From contig CM054063.1 of assembly GCA_028641055.1 (NCBI GenBank), forward strand, positions 47,613,920-47,677,919: a DNA stretch of 64,000 bases, given 5' to 3'. The stretch is from Alopecurus myosuroides. Lineage: Eukaryota > Streptophyta > Magnoliopsida > Poales > Poaceae. Every line of letters begins with the position of its first letter. Within the stretch, counting starts at the first letter, position 1. Positions 10,991 to 22,367 of the stretch are shown piece by piece. Made by a program: the position numbers and the translations under genes. Below the pieces are notes generated by a model, which was not told where the DNA came from, ran no database searches, and saw nothing but the letters and a program-made list of their open reading frames with translations.

Positions 10991-11292
10991 CAGATGCACG
11001 GTGTCGTCTTCGTCGTCGGAGTGGTCCCTGTTGAGGTCGAAGTAGATGGTGCCATCAGTCTCAAGAAAGAAAGTGCTCTTCTCCATGAACTTAATCTTGT
11101 ATCATCTATCATCTTGACCGGCCACACCGTTCCGAAGAAGGAGTTTCGCTTCTTCTTGTTCAGGACGACCACCCTGTAGCTACCACCATGTTGCTTCAGC
11201 GATTCCAGAGCGACCACAAACGGACGGAGCTGAAGAGGGTCTCTACAGACATGGCGAAGAAAGTCATGTCTACCATTGTAGGGATTGTCCAA
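10981..11292 (-). pseudogene. Possible decayed coding fragment, family unknown
   Basis: The minus strand has an open frame with SYRVVVLNKKKRNSFFGTVW. After a likely frameshift near 11100, a second frame gives KFMEKSTFFLETDGTIYFDL and an acidic run. Together they read more like real protein than chance sequence. I cannot assign a family. A further frame at 11196-11495 contains CADCGYCMCKDKEC and could be an upstream piece, but no convincing splice sites connect them. Confidence 0.3.
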
Positions 11293-11299
11293 GTAAAAT

Positions 11300-11969
11300 C
11301 AAAATAAAACAACAATTGGTTTTCACAGCTTATAATAGAGCATAACCGTTTTAAATTCATAGAGCATGTAAATAGCTTAGAGCATATCGTTTGAACTTTG
11401 TAGTTGTAGTAGAAAATAAGTGAACACTCTTTGTCCTTGCACATGCAGTAGCCACAATCGGCACACACAGGAAATATTCCGGCCATTCTACACATGCGAA
11501 AACATAGAAAAATTAAACTCTAGATAAGAAACACTCTGAGATGGTAGCATACAAATCGTCTAATATAAAAATCTACTAATGAATCATCTCGTGTTAAATA
11601 TCTCTCATCACTGGTATCGCCAAAGTCTAAAGGAGAGAAATATTTCCACGATTAATATAGCATGGCTAGGGCCGTGCTAGTTAATTAAAAAAAATCATAC
11701 TGTAGAGAGAGATTAGAGAAAGAATTAGGATCCATGTGAGTTTGTTGTTGTGAACCCCGATTCTTTTCGTAGTCGTCTTTCTGTACGATCTAGTAGGCAA
11801 AATTTTGGATCAACTAACGCAACCCCACCAACGCTATATGGATCATGAACTTATCTATTCCCTCTCAACTTTGAGGCTACAAGATAAGATAATTTAATCC
11901 TTTCATCCCGCAAGTTTCCGAGCTGCAGGCCTCAGAAACACTCGGAATCAGTACAGAGCCTACCCCTTC
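11300..11969. other. Flank of the solo LTR, no gene recognised
   Basis: AT-rich sequence with no element border. The last five bases before the LTR (11970-11974) are gccag, the target duplication of the solo LTR. Confidence 0.5.
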
Positions 11970-14236
11970 GCCAGTGTCGCACCCGGACTTCTAGAGGATA
12001 TTCGCCGTTCCGTTGAACAGTAGTAGATTGGATTATGGGGCTTACCGGCACCCGCGTCCTCTTACGAGTAGGCCAACACACGTATGTGTGACAACCAACC
12101 CCTATCTGTTCAGCGTCGACGTAAACTATCCCATAGAAATCAGGATACTTCCATTGACGTACTTCAAACCATACACACATGGTACGTCAACGGCGTTGAA
12201 CAACTGATATCACAACAGATCTCTACGACACAAAAGGTTGAAATAAGTTGCAAATGGCTCTCATTAGAGCAGAGATAGCAAATACAATCATTCAGAGGGC
12301 ACATGCCCCAACAATACATCATTACATCACAGCGGAAGCATTCAACATGTCTGAGTACAGACAAGAACCAAATAGGCCTAAGAGGCCGGAAACGAAAAGA
12401 CGGAGCCCATCCACGAAGTCTCGGATCCTGCCCGGGTCCGCTATCTACTCGTCAGCAGTCTCGTCATACTCCACGTAGTGCCACCATGTAGATCCTCGGA
12501 AACGTAGGTCTGCGGAAACCACAGCCCCAAAGGGGTCAGTACATAAACGTACTGGCAAGCAAGACTCACAGTTCACCCAAGTGTAACCCGTCAACACCAA
12601 GCACAGATGCTTTGGGTTCAACGGAAGAAAGGGGATATAAAAGATGCTGCAACTGGCTGCTCTATCCAACTACAGAAAATACTACCACTTCCGGCTAACA
12701 GAAAGGAGATAAGATCGAGTATTGTAACCAACTGAAAGATAACTTCAAACAAACCCATCCTGGATCTCGCCCCTTATCCAAAGAAGCAATCCGAGGATAA
12801 CTCACGCAGTTGTATTAAAATTGAATCAAGTTATTATGTCATCAACCTATTACTAGTCAAGTTATTAATCATTGGGTGTAACATGTTTGATCATTATGTT
12901 TAAGTTGTCCTGAGTACTTGTTAGCCAATACTTTCACCAAGTAATCTATAACCGCGGAAAACACGGCTTCTCGAGAAGATTATCCCTGCAGGGTTGCACC
13001 AATTTGGCCGTACACGCAAGAATAACCCGCCAGATGGAAATGCACTTCCACCAAGCGGGGCACTCTACACAACCAACCATTCTTCGCATCAAGCCCAAAG
13101 CACCTTGGGCGCACGGCTAATCGAGCCCAGAAAAAAATGGACCCTCATAGCACTCTAAGAACGTGTCCCCCTATATGCCGACTACAAAAGTTCCACCCTG
13201 GCCTGGGCTCGCAAAAACATGCATGCGGCAAATGGAAAACACGAACTAAATGAGGCGATTTGGACGAGATGCGAATCAGGTCAAGTTGAGGGGGGCGCCC
13301 ATACTCGCTTCCCACATGCGGTTAGTGCGCTCATCATGGATCAGTAGACAAGACCCTTTTCCTATTAGGATCGACACTAGCAGGCCTCAAAACCACACAG
13401 GGCCTCCTGCCGGTGCCTTATCATCAAATTATTATTATTACCATTAGCATTAACAGGATTGATTGATTAACATTCGAGCCCCCGGTACAATAATAATAGT
13501 AAAAGAAGTAACCGACAACAGACTCGAGCAAAAGCAACCCTAAGCATGCTAGGTAAGACTAAGGCAACAAGCAAGGGGTTTTAGGTATGGAGGTGAGGCA
13601 ATAACAGGGTTAAAAGGATTCATGTGATAGGTTCGTAACAGAAACAACTACTACTAAGGCCAGCAGAAAAGAACAACGAAAAGTATCGGTAACCAATGTT
13701 GAAAGGAACACGGTGGTTCATGTGAGTGATAACTTTCCTGCAAAACCCAGTAGCCTGGTACTGAGCTAACTCCTTAGAAGGGATGTCGTAAGTATCGTCG
13801 GTCTCAACGTCGTCGTATATCCGGGAAGAAGCAAACAAACATTGCAGAAAGATAAACAATCAATATAATGGCATAGGTGCACAAACATGGGATGATGCAT
13901 GTCATGTTAATAGATGCATCAAAATAAACTACTTGACAAGATAACACAATTTAATTGGACCCATATGCAATTGGATTGCATATGGAAAAGATCCATTGAA
14001 ATAAGTGGAAACAAATGATTTACAATTAATTATTATGTGAGAGTTGTTAGCATGATGCATGCATGATGATAACAACAAAATAACAACAATTAACAAGGAT
14101 AGATGCAAGTGAAAAAGGATTGGAACAAGTTTTGGAAATCATTGATTAAGTTTGGAAAAATTGGTTACTTAAAACATGTCACACAAGTAATTGTTGTTTT
14201 CAACAAGTTAAAGTGTTCAAAACAAATAACAAAGTT

Positions 14237-14740
14237 TATATTTGAAAATAACATCAAATTTTAGTTGGATTACATGTTTCAAATATTGAAATTTGGATTA
14301 GGATGAATTTATTATGAATTAAACAATATTAAACAAGTTTTAATTGAATTTAGAACAAGTTTGAATATTATTTGAATTTTATTTGTTCAAATCATAAATT
14401 CAAATGCACATTTGAAAAGTTCACACTTTGATGGTTTGAAAACATGTTTTGCATGTTCAAAAATATTTTATTTTAAGCAAGTTATGATTTTATCAAATTT
14501 AATTGAATTAAACAAGTATTAAATTATTTAGGCAATTTAAATTATTCAAACAATGAAACAAATTTTATATTTGAATAGGATATTCAAAATGGTATGAAAA
14601 ATATATTTTATTTGTATTTATTGGATTAAGAATGATTTAGTTATTGATTTTAAAAAAATAGCATTTGAATTATTCAAGTTTGAATTTTTAAATGCATTTG
14701 TAATTGTCAAAACAGTACACAAATAGGTTATTTGGAAAGA
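14237..14740 (-). repeat. Divergent tandem array, period about 159 bp, inside the solo LTR
   Basis: The landmark tatatttg (or its variant) falls at 14237, 14407, 14566 and about 14727, spacings of 170, 159 and about 161 bp. The same landmarks in the LTR at 37302 have spacings of 170, 159, 159 and 159, so the array predates the split of the two copies. A second, shorter duplication with a spacing near 151 bp lies at 16242 and 16393 (ttttaa...ggtgaccc). Confidence 0.75.
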
Positions 14741-15025
14741 TTAGGAAATTTGGAACAGAAAACATATACAAGTTTTATTTATTGGAATTATAGATTAAAA
14801 GATATTAAGGTTTGAAGTTTTAGGATTAATTCTGTTAATTAAAAGTATTGGAATTTAAACAGAAAATGTTTTAAACATTTGGTACACCACAGCACCCTAG
14901 CCGCAGCCACTGTGCGTGGGCCACGGCCAGCGTGGCGTGCTGGGCGCTGGCGTGGCAGCCAGGGTCACTGACTGGTGGCCCCTGCCTGTCAGCCACGCGG
15001 AGGAAAAAAGGTTGGGTTTATTCGC

Positions 15026-15095
15026 TTACGCGAGGAATCGAACCCGCGTCTGCGCAAAGGTTCAGAGGGAGCGTTACCACTGCGGTGGATTCAGT
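15026..15095 (-). other. tRNA-like segment with a perfect pol III B box inside the LTR
   Basis: On the minus strand GGTTCGATTCC (15034-15044) matches the B-box consensus exactly. It lies in a T-arm-like hairpin (acgcgg...cctcgcg). About 40 bp upstream on that strand CCGCAGTGGTAAC (15073-15085) resembles an A box. The expected cloverleaf cannot be completed, so this is not a functional tRNA gene. The homologous place in the other LTRs (40447-40460 and 46270-46283) has a decayed version, ggggtcgaatccc. Confidence 0.45.
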
Positions 15096-16813
15096 TCGAT
15101 GTTAAGAGTAGGCGACGCGGACAGGTTAACATTCAGACCCAACTAACTGAACTTTCTGACGAGCGCATCCGTCCGCGACAGAAGGCATCGCTGATCGCCG
15201 GCGTTGAGGTAACGCGGCAGCGCTCGATGCAGAGGGGGTGTGTGCGTGCTGGAAGCGTGCGCAGAGAGGTGCAGTGAGCATGAACCAGAGGTGGGAGAGG
15301 GAGGAGCTACACGGCGTGCTCACCGGGAGGTTGCCGCGGATGAGCTCGATGGCGAGGTGACAGAGACGAGCTCGGCGGCGCGGCAGCAGGGGTTCGTGGG
15401 CGCCGTGCAGATGTTGGTGAGGACGAGGAGGACACGGCGCTTCGATCCACGCCGTCAGCGAGGGAGAAGGTGCACTGGAGCGGTGGTTGCCCTCCAAGAT
15501 TCAGAGAACAACTCCGGTGAGTGCTCGCCGCGGCAGGTTCGTGGTCGGCGGCGCGTATCCAGGCGGCGTGAAGATCATCGGAGATGTCGTCGAGGAAGGA
15601 GTGAGTACGGAGGCTTGGTTTCAGTAGATAGGACGGGAGGTGGTGTACGGGAGCGGAGGTGATCGTCGAAGTTCAGCGATCACGGCGGTCGGAAGCAGGG
15701 GCAGAGAGGGAGGAAATCATCGGGGAGGGAGAGAGGGACGGCGGCGGTGCGAGGGGAGAGGGGTCTAGGGTTCTAGGGCGCTGCTGCGGGCTAGGAGAGG
15801 TAGTTATAGGGTACGGGATCGCCTCCTGGCCGTCGCGATGGGACGGTGCCGCCGTGGCACCCCTGAGATGCTTGCCGTACGGGGGAGAGACGACGGGGCG
15901 GCCAGCGAAACGGTAAGTTGGGGTTTTAGCGGGCTGGGCTGCTGGGCTGAGCGCGGGTTAGAGGATAGGTGGGCTGGGTAGGCTTAGTTAGGTTATCTGC
16001 CGCGCGGTTTTCGTTTATTATTTCTGTTTCTTTTATTTTTTTTTGCTGAAACCAAAATGGAAGAAAAGAAGGCTTTTAGGGTTAGCAAAAATTTGGTAAA
16101 AAATATGGTTAGTTTAGTTCTTTAAATAGCAACTAGAAACCAACTTTTGTTTTCCAAAAGTTTTCAATATTATTTCTGTTTAGTAAATAAACCAAAATTG
16201 AATGAGTTTTCTTTATTAGATGAACATTGATAAAACCACACTTTTAAATAGGGTGACCCCTATGAATTAACTTGATTAAAATTTGTTGATTGGATTGGTA
16301 AAGTTTATAAGTTCAAAAGTGTTCTGTTTTAAATGTTTTGGTTTGAATTTGAGCAATTTAGAAATTAATAGATTAATATTGAAAACAAGGATTTTTAATA
16401 TGGTGAACCCTATTGATTAAAGTGATTACAATGAGTTTGATTGTTTTGGAGATTTGTTATAAACTCAAGTTGATTGATGTTTTAAAGATTTGATTTGAAT
16501 TTGAAATGATTTGGAATTAATTGATTGAATTAATTGTTTGATTAAAACCAACAATTTAATAAGTGATCAACATGGAATAAAATGGAACAATTTGGTTGTT
16601 TTAATTTGTTATTTTTATTCCAAAAGTTGTAACAGAACAAGTATGAAAACAAAGCAGTTGAAATTGTTTGATTTTCCTTATGAAAACAAAGAATAACAGA
16701 TGCAAAAACAAAAGAAACAAATGCAACAATATGATGACATGATGCAATACTTTAATAACAAGAAATCAAACATTCTAAATGGTAGGTTTTCATACTTGGG
16801 CTGTTACAGCCAG

Positions 16814-18222
16814 TTCACGAGAAATAGAAGACGCGAGACCAGGCTCGACTTGAGCACCCGCGAGACAGGAGGAAGACGGCGGCGCTGCCGGTTCCGATGA
16901 GTCCCCCTCCCTCTCTCTCTTTCCCCGCCCTCCACTCCCCCTTACCTTCACTTTCCCGTTCTCATCGAAGGGCAGGTTGTCGCCGCTATCAGTCCCCTCC
17001 ATAGATCCACCCCAACCGTGGATTGACGGGCGGGATGGGGAGCGGCGGCGACACGGGGAAGGACGACGGCCGTCCGTCCCTTCCACAACTCCTCTATCCC
17101 TCCCCAAGCCCCTGCTCTTCCCTAGCCATCCCTACCACGGACCTCTTCTTCCTACCCTCCTCGGTCATGGAAGTCTTCTTCCCTGCCCTCCTCATCCGAT
17201 GTAGTTTTCCAAAAGTTGTCAACTCGAAATTTTGTGTTGCTAATATTGTGTTCGGTTTGGTTTCCAGGAGATTGATGAGAGCTCAAATTTTGTGGCATGC
17301 TCCCGGACGTGTGTTACATAATTGCTCCTATTATTATTATTATGTTGTTATGGCCCTATTCAAAATATTTTTCTTTGTTGTTATGTGTGCAAAATAATAT
17401 ATAAACAGAAAAATTTACACATTTCATACGTGTAAGCATGTTTATATTGTACAAACTAAAAAACATCAAATTCCATGGTTTGTACATCCAAACAGGAATT
17501 AGAATTTGGTGATACTCTTTGATTCCAACCTTGAATTCCATGCACAGCCAAACAACAGAATTCGAATTGGACCTCATTTCCTTTCCATCTTGGATTTGGA
17601 ATCACGAGTCCAACTCAATTCGAATCATTTTTTACTACATCCAACCAGGGGTTTGGAGAGCCCGCTAATGGGTGAAAGTTTGTATAATGGCTATTTAGGA
17701 AAAATTATAACGTGGCATATTGCCCATCGATCTACATCTTCACGCTGCTTCTTCGATTCAGCTCTGCATCGAATCGCAATGATTCGACAAGTTCACAATC
17801 AGCGTTTCAATTGCCCCGCTTAACTGCCGATATTTCTTGGCTGATGATCCAATGGATATCGCAGTCGCGGCACAGTGCACGCTTGTAAGACGACGGGTAG
17901 CCGTACGTACGTCGTTCTTTGCTCTTAACTCTGTCACGTGCCGTACTCGTCCATGCAGCAGCGTGCTTGACAGCGTCGCATTCAGATCCTCTCAAAACCA
18001 CTCTCATCGTTCGGGCGAACTCGATGGTAAGATGACAAAGAGCATATGTACGACAACCAATTTAACCAACACAGCATGTACTATGTACTTTCTCCGTGGA
18101 GTGTGAATATTATAGGGCACGTTAATTACTTTCGTTCAATTCGAGAAACTTTGATCGAGTTTGCAGAAAGAATCAACTCGTACGCGAGTACGCGACCTCC
18201 TCTGCTCGGAGAAAAGCAAGGG

Positions 18223-18223
<1 letters not shown>
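16814..18223. other. Intergenic stretch, no gene recognised
   Basis: GC-rich sequence (16860-17200) resembling a promoter or 5' leader is followed by AT-rich sequence. Opposing frames at 16790-17107 and 16977-17397 lack motifs. At 17470-17660 a stretch of caaacagg/aattcgaat motifs may be an old MITE; I could not define its ends. Confidence 0.45.
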
Positions 18224-18256
<33 letters not shown>

Positions 18257-21165
18257 AAAACCACACAACTTTACTAATCAACTTGAAGCATTACAGGAAT
18301 GTTAAGATCCGCAGGTGGCTCAATTAGCCACACATGCCTACCCTGAGGTAATGAGGAAGCGAATCTGGCTAGACGATGAGCTTCACCGTTTGATTCCCTC
18401 CTCTCGTGACGGAACGAGGTACCTCCACGATCCTTTGCTCTTTGCTTTACTTCAATCAGTATGTTGCTGAAACTACCGAGGTTTGTGCTGTCCAAACCCT
18501 GTACTACCTCCTGGCAATCCGATGCCACCGTGATCTTTCCCAGGAGTAGATCATCAGCAGTGTCTAGGGCCTCTCTGCATGCGAGGGCCTCGAGAGCCCC
18601 TGGGTCAGTTAGTCCCTCGTAAACCGTAGCCGACGCACCGAGAAACATCCCCGACGCCGATCTACAGACGACCGCTGCCGCTCCCTTCGCCGTAGACTTG
18701 GCAACTGCTGCATCCGTGTTCACCTTTGCCGAGTCCACCGGTGGGGGAATCCACCTGGTGGAATGCCTTGTTGTTCCCCGCCTGCTTTGGCCACCTTCCG
18801 CAAGCGTAGACGCGGACTCGAGGTCCTGCAAGAAACTATCAACGAACATAGCCGTCGACATCGGACTTTGGAATTTCTCTTCGTGTATAGCTTGTCTCCG
18901 CGCATGCCAGATTGCCCATAGGGTCACCAACATTCGGATTAGGTCTTCATGTGGCATCGCCTCCAACATTGAAAATAGCCATAGCCGAGCCGTTGGCTCC
19001 GACGAGGCTGAAATATGCTCCATGATATCAACCTTTGAGAGAGCCCACACGCAACGCGCCATGTTGCACTCGATGAGGGAGTGACGCCAGGAATCCTCCT
19101 GTCCACACAAGGAGCATGCCGCCGTGGGTGCCATGTTCCTCCGTTGACGAACATCTCCTGTAGGCAAAGAGTGCCTAGCCAGCCTCCAGAGGAAAATACG
19201 GATCTTTGAGGGGACTTTAATTTTCCACAAACCAGACCATTGTTTACCTTCATCCGCGGCCGTGGATGATGATGCAGCTTCTTCGATCCAGTCCTCCCGT
19301 GTGCGCTTTGTCCTGGCGAGCGCACGGTAACATGAACGGACCGAAAAAACTCCCTTGCGATCAAAGTGCCACGCCCAGAAATCCGCATATGTACGAGTAC
19401 ACAAAGGGATGTTCCGTATAATCTCCGTATCCATCGGTAGGAAAAACTCCTCTAGCTTCTGAATGTCCCACCGCGCCTCCTGGTGGTTTATGTAATCAGA
19501 AACAAACCGAGGGGCATTAGGCGCCCTAGGTGCAACTGGTTTGAGCCGTTCGTCGCGCGGTAACCAGCTGTCCGTCCACGCATCAGTAGTTGAGCCGTCG
19601 CCTATCCTCTTTATCAGCCCAATCTTAAGCGTGTTGCGACCTTCAATCACAGACCTCCATACTTGAGATGGATGATTCCCCAGCTCCGCCGTAAGTATAT
19701 CCCCTTCCGGGTAGTAGACTGCTTTTAGAACCCGGGCACTTAACGTATCCGGTTGCTGTAGCAATCGCCATGCCTGTCGCGCAAGAAGCGCAAGATTAAA
19801 GAGCTCGATGTTGCGGAAACCGAGTCCTCCATCACGCTTGGGTTGAGTCATCGCTTCCCACGATACCCAGCTTGTTCTCCTCTTGCCCTCCTTGCTCCCC
19901 CACCAGAATTTGCGAAGCATGGTGTTGATGTGCTCACACAACCCCTTGGGGAGTTTAAAACACGACATAGAATAGGTTGGTACCGCCTGCGCCACCGATT
20001 TGATGAGTATTTCTTTGCCTCCCACCGATAGCAATTGCTCCATCCAACCCAAAATCTTCTTCCACACTCTATCACGCAGATATTTGAACGCACCACTCTT
20101 GGAATTACCCACATCAGATGGCATCCCAAGGTACTTTTCATTGAGAGTCTCTCTCTGTACTTCCATCAACTCCTTAACTTCTTCCTTGATCACCTCCGGG
20201 CATCCCTTACTGAAGAAGATGGAGGACTTCTCCATATTAATTCTTTGACCCGAAGCTAAACAGTAACAATTTAGCACCCTCTTGATCTCCAATGCTCCTT
20301 CCCTACTTGCTTTGAAGAACAGCAGGCTGTCATCGGCAAAGAGCAGGTGGTTGACTGCTGGCGCAGTCGATGCCACTTTTAACCCGTTGAGCTCCGGTGA
20401 CTGATTAGATTTTAGGAGGCACGAAAGGCCCTCTGCTGCCAACAAAAACAAATAAGGTGAGATTGGGTCTCCTTGTCTGATCCCCCTCGTAGGCCTGAAT
20501 ACTTCCTGCGGTCTCCCATTGAACAACACCGAGAAAGAAACAGTCGTGACGAGACGCATAATCAAATCAACCCATGTCCTGCTGAAACCAATCTTCAGCA
20601 TAATGGCCTCCAGATAGGTCCACTCAACCCTGTCATAGGCCTTCCTCATATCCAGCTTAAGAGCCGCAGAGCGATGCTTCATCGCTTTATTACGCTTCAT
20701 AAAATGCAGGCACTCATATGCTGTTATGATATTGTCAGAAATTAGTCTCCCCGGAACAAATGCAGACTGCTCTTCTGAAATCACCTCCGGTAGAATCTTT
20801 TTTAATCTGTTTGCCACCACTTTGGACGCTATCTTATAGATTACGTTGCATAAGCTTATCGGACGGAATTGTCCAAGCTCGGTAGGGCTAGCTACCTTTG
20901 GTATCATCACAATGAAGGTTGTATTGATCACTTCCGGGTTGTCCACACCTGATAGCACCCGTAGAACTGCCCGTGTTACTTCGGCCCCACACACCTCCCA
21001 ATTCCGTTGGAAAAAATGAGCTGGGAATCCATCCGGTCCCGGGGATTTTGTGGGGTACATCTCGAAGAGGGCCCCCTTCACTTCCTGTTCGGTGTACTGT
21101 GCATCAAGCATCAGATTCATGCCCTCTGTCACTCGAGTCGGAACCGTCCTCAATACGCTCAACCA
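18224..21165 (-). mobile_element. 5'-truncated LINE with 32-nt poly(A) tail and RNase H domain
   Basis: The element lies on the minus strand. Its poly(A) tail appears as 32 T at 18224-18255, only 18 bp after the stop codon. The body encodes reverse transcriptase, a zinc-finger region and RNase H, but the endonuclease and ORF1 are missing. The LINE-like reading frame fades at about 21165. Target duplications are unclear: gctcggagaaaagc before the T run resembles gctcgagaaagc at about 21211, which could place the 5' end there. Confidence 0.88.
18274..21162 (-). CDS. LINE ORF2 C-terminal part: reverse transcriptase, zf-RVT, RNase H
   Basis: A 962-codon open frame without stops runs to TAG (18274-18276). 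No ATG starts it; it is open at its 5' end because the LINE is truncated. Reverse transcriptase motifs are seen at about residues 40-50 (SPGPDGFPAHFFQ), in the Asp-containing LDMRKAYDRVEW region, at RGIRQGDPISPYLF, and at the catalytic FADDSLLF near residue 277. A zf-RVT region (LWKIKVPSKIRIFLWRLARH) follows at about 640-730. An RVT_3-type RNase H lies near the end (NTDAAVAKS, EALACREAL, ASDCQEVVQGL, HERRESNGEAHRLA). These enzymes copy LINE RNA at a nicked target. The intact frame suggests fairly recent insertion. It cannot act alone because the endonuclease is absent. Confidence 0.92.
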   Translation of the reverse strand: MSVLRTVPTRVTEGMNLMLDAQYTEQEVKGALFEMYPTKSPGPDGFPAHFFQRNWEVCGAEVTRAVLRVLSGVDNPEVINTTFIVMIPKVASPTELGQFRPISLCNVIYKIASKVVANRLKKILPEVISEEQSAFVPGRLISDNIITAYECLHFMKRNKAMKHRSAALKLDMRKAYDRVEWTYLEAIMLKIGFSRTWVDLIMRLVTTVSFSVLFNGRPQEVFRPTRGIRQGDPISPYLFLLAAEGLSCLLKSNQSPELNGLKVASTAPAVNHLLFADDSLLFFKASREGALEIKRVLNCYCLASGQRINMEKSSIFFSKGCPEVIKEEVKELMEVQRETLNEKYLGMPSDVGNSKSGAFKYLRDRVWKKILGWMEQLLSVGGKEILIKSVAQAVPTYSMSCFKLPKGLCEHINTMLRKFWWGSKEGKRRTSWVSWEAMTQPKRDGGLGFRNIELFNLALLARQAWRLLQQPDTLSARVLKAVYYPEGDILTAELGNHPSQVWRSVIEGRNTLKIGLIKRIGDGSTTDAWTDSWLPRDERLKPVAPRAPNAPRFVSDYINHQEARWDIQKLEEFFLPMDTEIIRNIPLCTRTYADFWAWHFDRKGVFSVRSCYRALARTKRTREDWIEEAASSSTAADEGKQWSGLWKIKVPSKIRIFLWRLARHSLPTGDVRQRRNMAPTAACSLCGQEDSWRHSLIECNMARCVWALSKVDIMEHISASSEPTARLWLFSMLEAMPHEDLIRMLVTLWAIWHARRQAIHEEKFQSPMSTAMFVDSFLQDLESASTLAEGGQSRRGTTRHSTRWIPPPVDSAKVNTDAAVAKSTAKGAAAVVCRSASGMFLGASATVYEGLTDPGALEALACREALDTADDLLLGKITVASDCQEVVQGLDSTNLGSFSNILIEVKQRAKDRGGTSFRHERRESNGEAHRLARFASSLPQGRHVWLIEPPADLNIPVMLQVD

Positions 21166-21562
21166 ACGATGCCCAGTCCGGCCGGCCCACCACCGTCCCG
21201 TCGACGACCCGACGCTCGAGAAAGCTGCTTCGCATGTTTTCGGCCTATCGTCCCCTCTGCTGCGACGTTGCGTGCATCGCGTGTGAATGTCATGGCAATG
21301 AGGTTATCGATTGGTGATGAGTGGCTAAAATGGTCATTGGCGCGTTTATGCACCGCATGGTGGTGTAGATGGACAAGAGATCCACTGACCACTCTGCTAA
21401 GGGCATCTCCAGTCGTTGCGCCCCCCCAGGGCCCAAAACGCCGCCGTTTTGGGGCCGCCGCGGCGCTAAGCGGCGCTATTCTGAAACCTGGGGGCATGAT
21501 TCCCAGTCGCTCCCCGAGCCCATGATTCGGCCCAAACAAACATAATTTGAAAATAGGCGATT

Positions 21563-21568
21563 TTTATT
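21563..21568 (-). terminator. Poly(A) signal of gene B
   Basis: The minus strand reads AATAAA (plus tttatt) about 80 nt beyond the gene B stop codon and inside the element. This suggests that the transposon carries a complete transcription unit. Confidence 0.45.
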
Positions 21569-21647
21569 GAATTAGGCAAACTTCGTACAATTCGACGCGA
21601 ATTTAAACTAAACATCGAGAAGTAAAACTAAAACATCGACGACTATC

Positions 21648-22258
21648 CTAGGCGTCATCGTCTTCCTTCGCCGCGGCGAGCCGGTTGGAGGGACCAGCCT
21701 CGCCGTCATCCTTCGCCGCGGCGAGCCGGTGCCGCTCCGCCCGGCCTTGCACCCGCAGCCGGTGCAGCTGCGCCTGCTCGGAGGGCTGGCGGGTGCGCCG
21801 CTCGCTCCGCAGCGCCAGCTGCCGCAGGTCGGCCTCGTACTGCGCGATGATCGCCTGCTGCTCGGCCGATGCAGCGTTCTCGGCCAGCTGCCGGCGCACC
21901 TCACGCTCGGCCTCTTCCCTCTGATGCGTCTCCAGAGACGCCCGAACGGCGCAGCCTCCGCCGCCGCCGCCTGCTCGAGGCCGCCGAGGACCTGGCGGTA
22001 CGCCCCCTCGTTCTGCGCAGTCTCGATGGAGTACAGGACGGCGTGCTGCTCCGGCCATATCGGCTGCAGCCTCCGCTCCCTCCTCCAGCGCCGGGCAGCC
22101 TGCCGAGCAGCCTGCGCCGCCTCCTGATCAGGCGCGAGCTCTGCCTGGACAGGCGGCTGCTCGGGCGCCGCTAGTCCCTGCGGCGGCTGCTGCGCCGGCG
22201 CCTCTTCCTGTTGTCCCTCGCCGTCGCTCTTGGGCCACCCATCCCAGAGGCCGTCCAT
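21648..22258 (-). pseudogene. Gene B: Gln/Ala/Arg-rich protein of unknown function, one frameshift
   Basis: The frame starts at ATG (22256-22258) with MDGLWDGWPKSDGEGQQEE. It runs through a Gln/Pro-rich part and RRWRRERRLQPIWPEQHAVL to YRQVLGGLEQAAAAEAA. Near 21950 the reading must move to the next frame, which gives a helical, charged segment (SLETHQREEAEREVRRQLAE, QYEADLRQLALRSERR). Two short direct repeats of RLAAAK precede the stop at 21648-21650. Function is unknown. It shares promoter layout, position within the element and coiled-coil style with gene A, but I do not see the WPDVHLPDGWHLN block, so homology to A is only suggested. Confidence 0.5.
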
Positions 22259-22360
22259 CGTTGCTAGGCGCGGCGAGGGGGAGAGAAGGAGGAGGCTAGA
22301 ATGGGGGAGCGGCGGGGAGGAGGAGGCAAGAATGGGCGGACGGCGAGGGCCGAGCACCCT

Positions 22361-22367
22361 TTTTATA
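22361..22367 (-). promoter_or_regulatory. TATA box of gene B with CCTTTGAC motifs
   Basis: TATAAAA on the minus strand lies about 105 bp upstream of the gene B start. Further upstream two cctttgac motifs occur on the plus strand (22433-22439 and 22485-22491), comparable to those upstream of genes A and C. Confidence 0.6.

Larger units (their letters stand above)
11975..16808 (-). mobile_element. Solo LTR (4.83 kb) of the same family as the 37302-47904 element
   Basis: The segment begins tgtcgcaccc and ends gctgttaca, so on the minus strand it reads TGTAAC...GCGACA. Identical 5-bp duplications, gccag, flank it (11970-11974 and 16809-16813). It is alignable along its whole length with both LTRs at 37302-42078 and 43125-47904 but clearly diverged from them. 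No internal region or second LTR is present, so LTR-LTR recombination removed the rest. The layout is a conserved first 2 kb, an AT-rich tandem array, a GC-rich block (14880-15960) and a second AT-rich part. ORFs in the GC-rich block are not genes. Confidence 0.95.

Noticed and set aside
15126..15916. Several open frames over 80 codons in the GC-rich block of the solo LTR
   Set aside because: They lie within a confirmed LTR, differ between family members and have no domain.
16790..17397. Opposing open frames suggesting a gene between the solo LTR and the LINE
   Set aside because: No recognisable domain, overlapping frames on both strands, and no splice or promoter context that I could defend.
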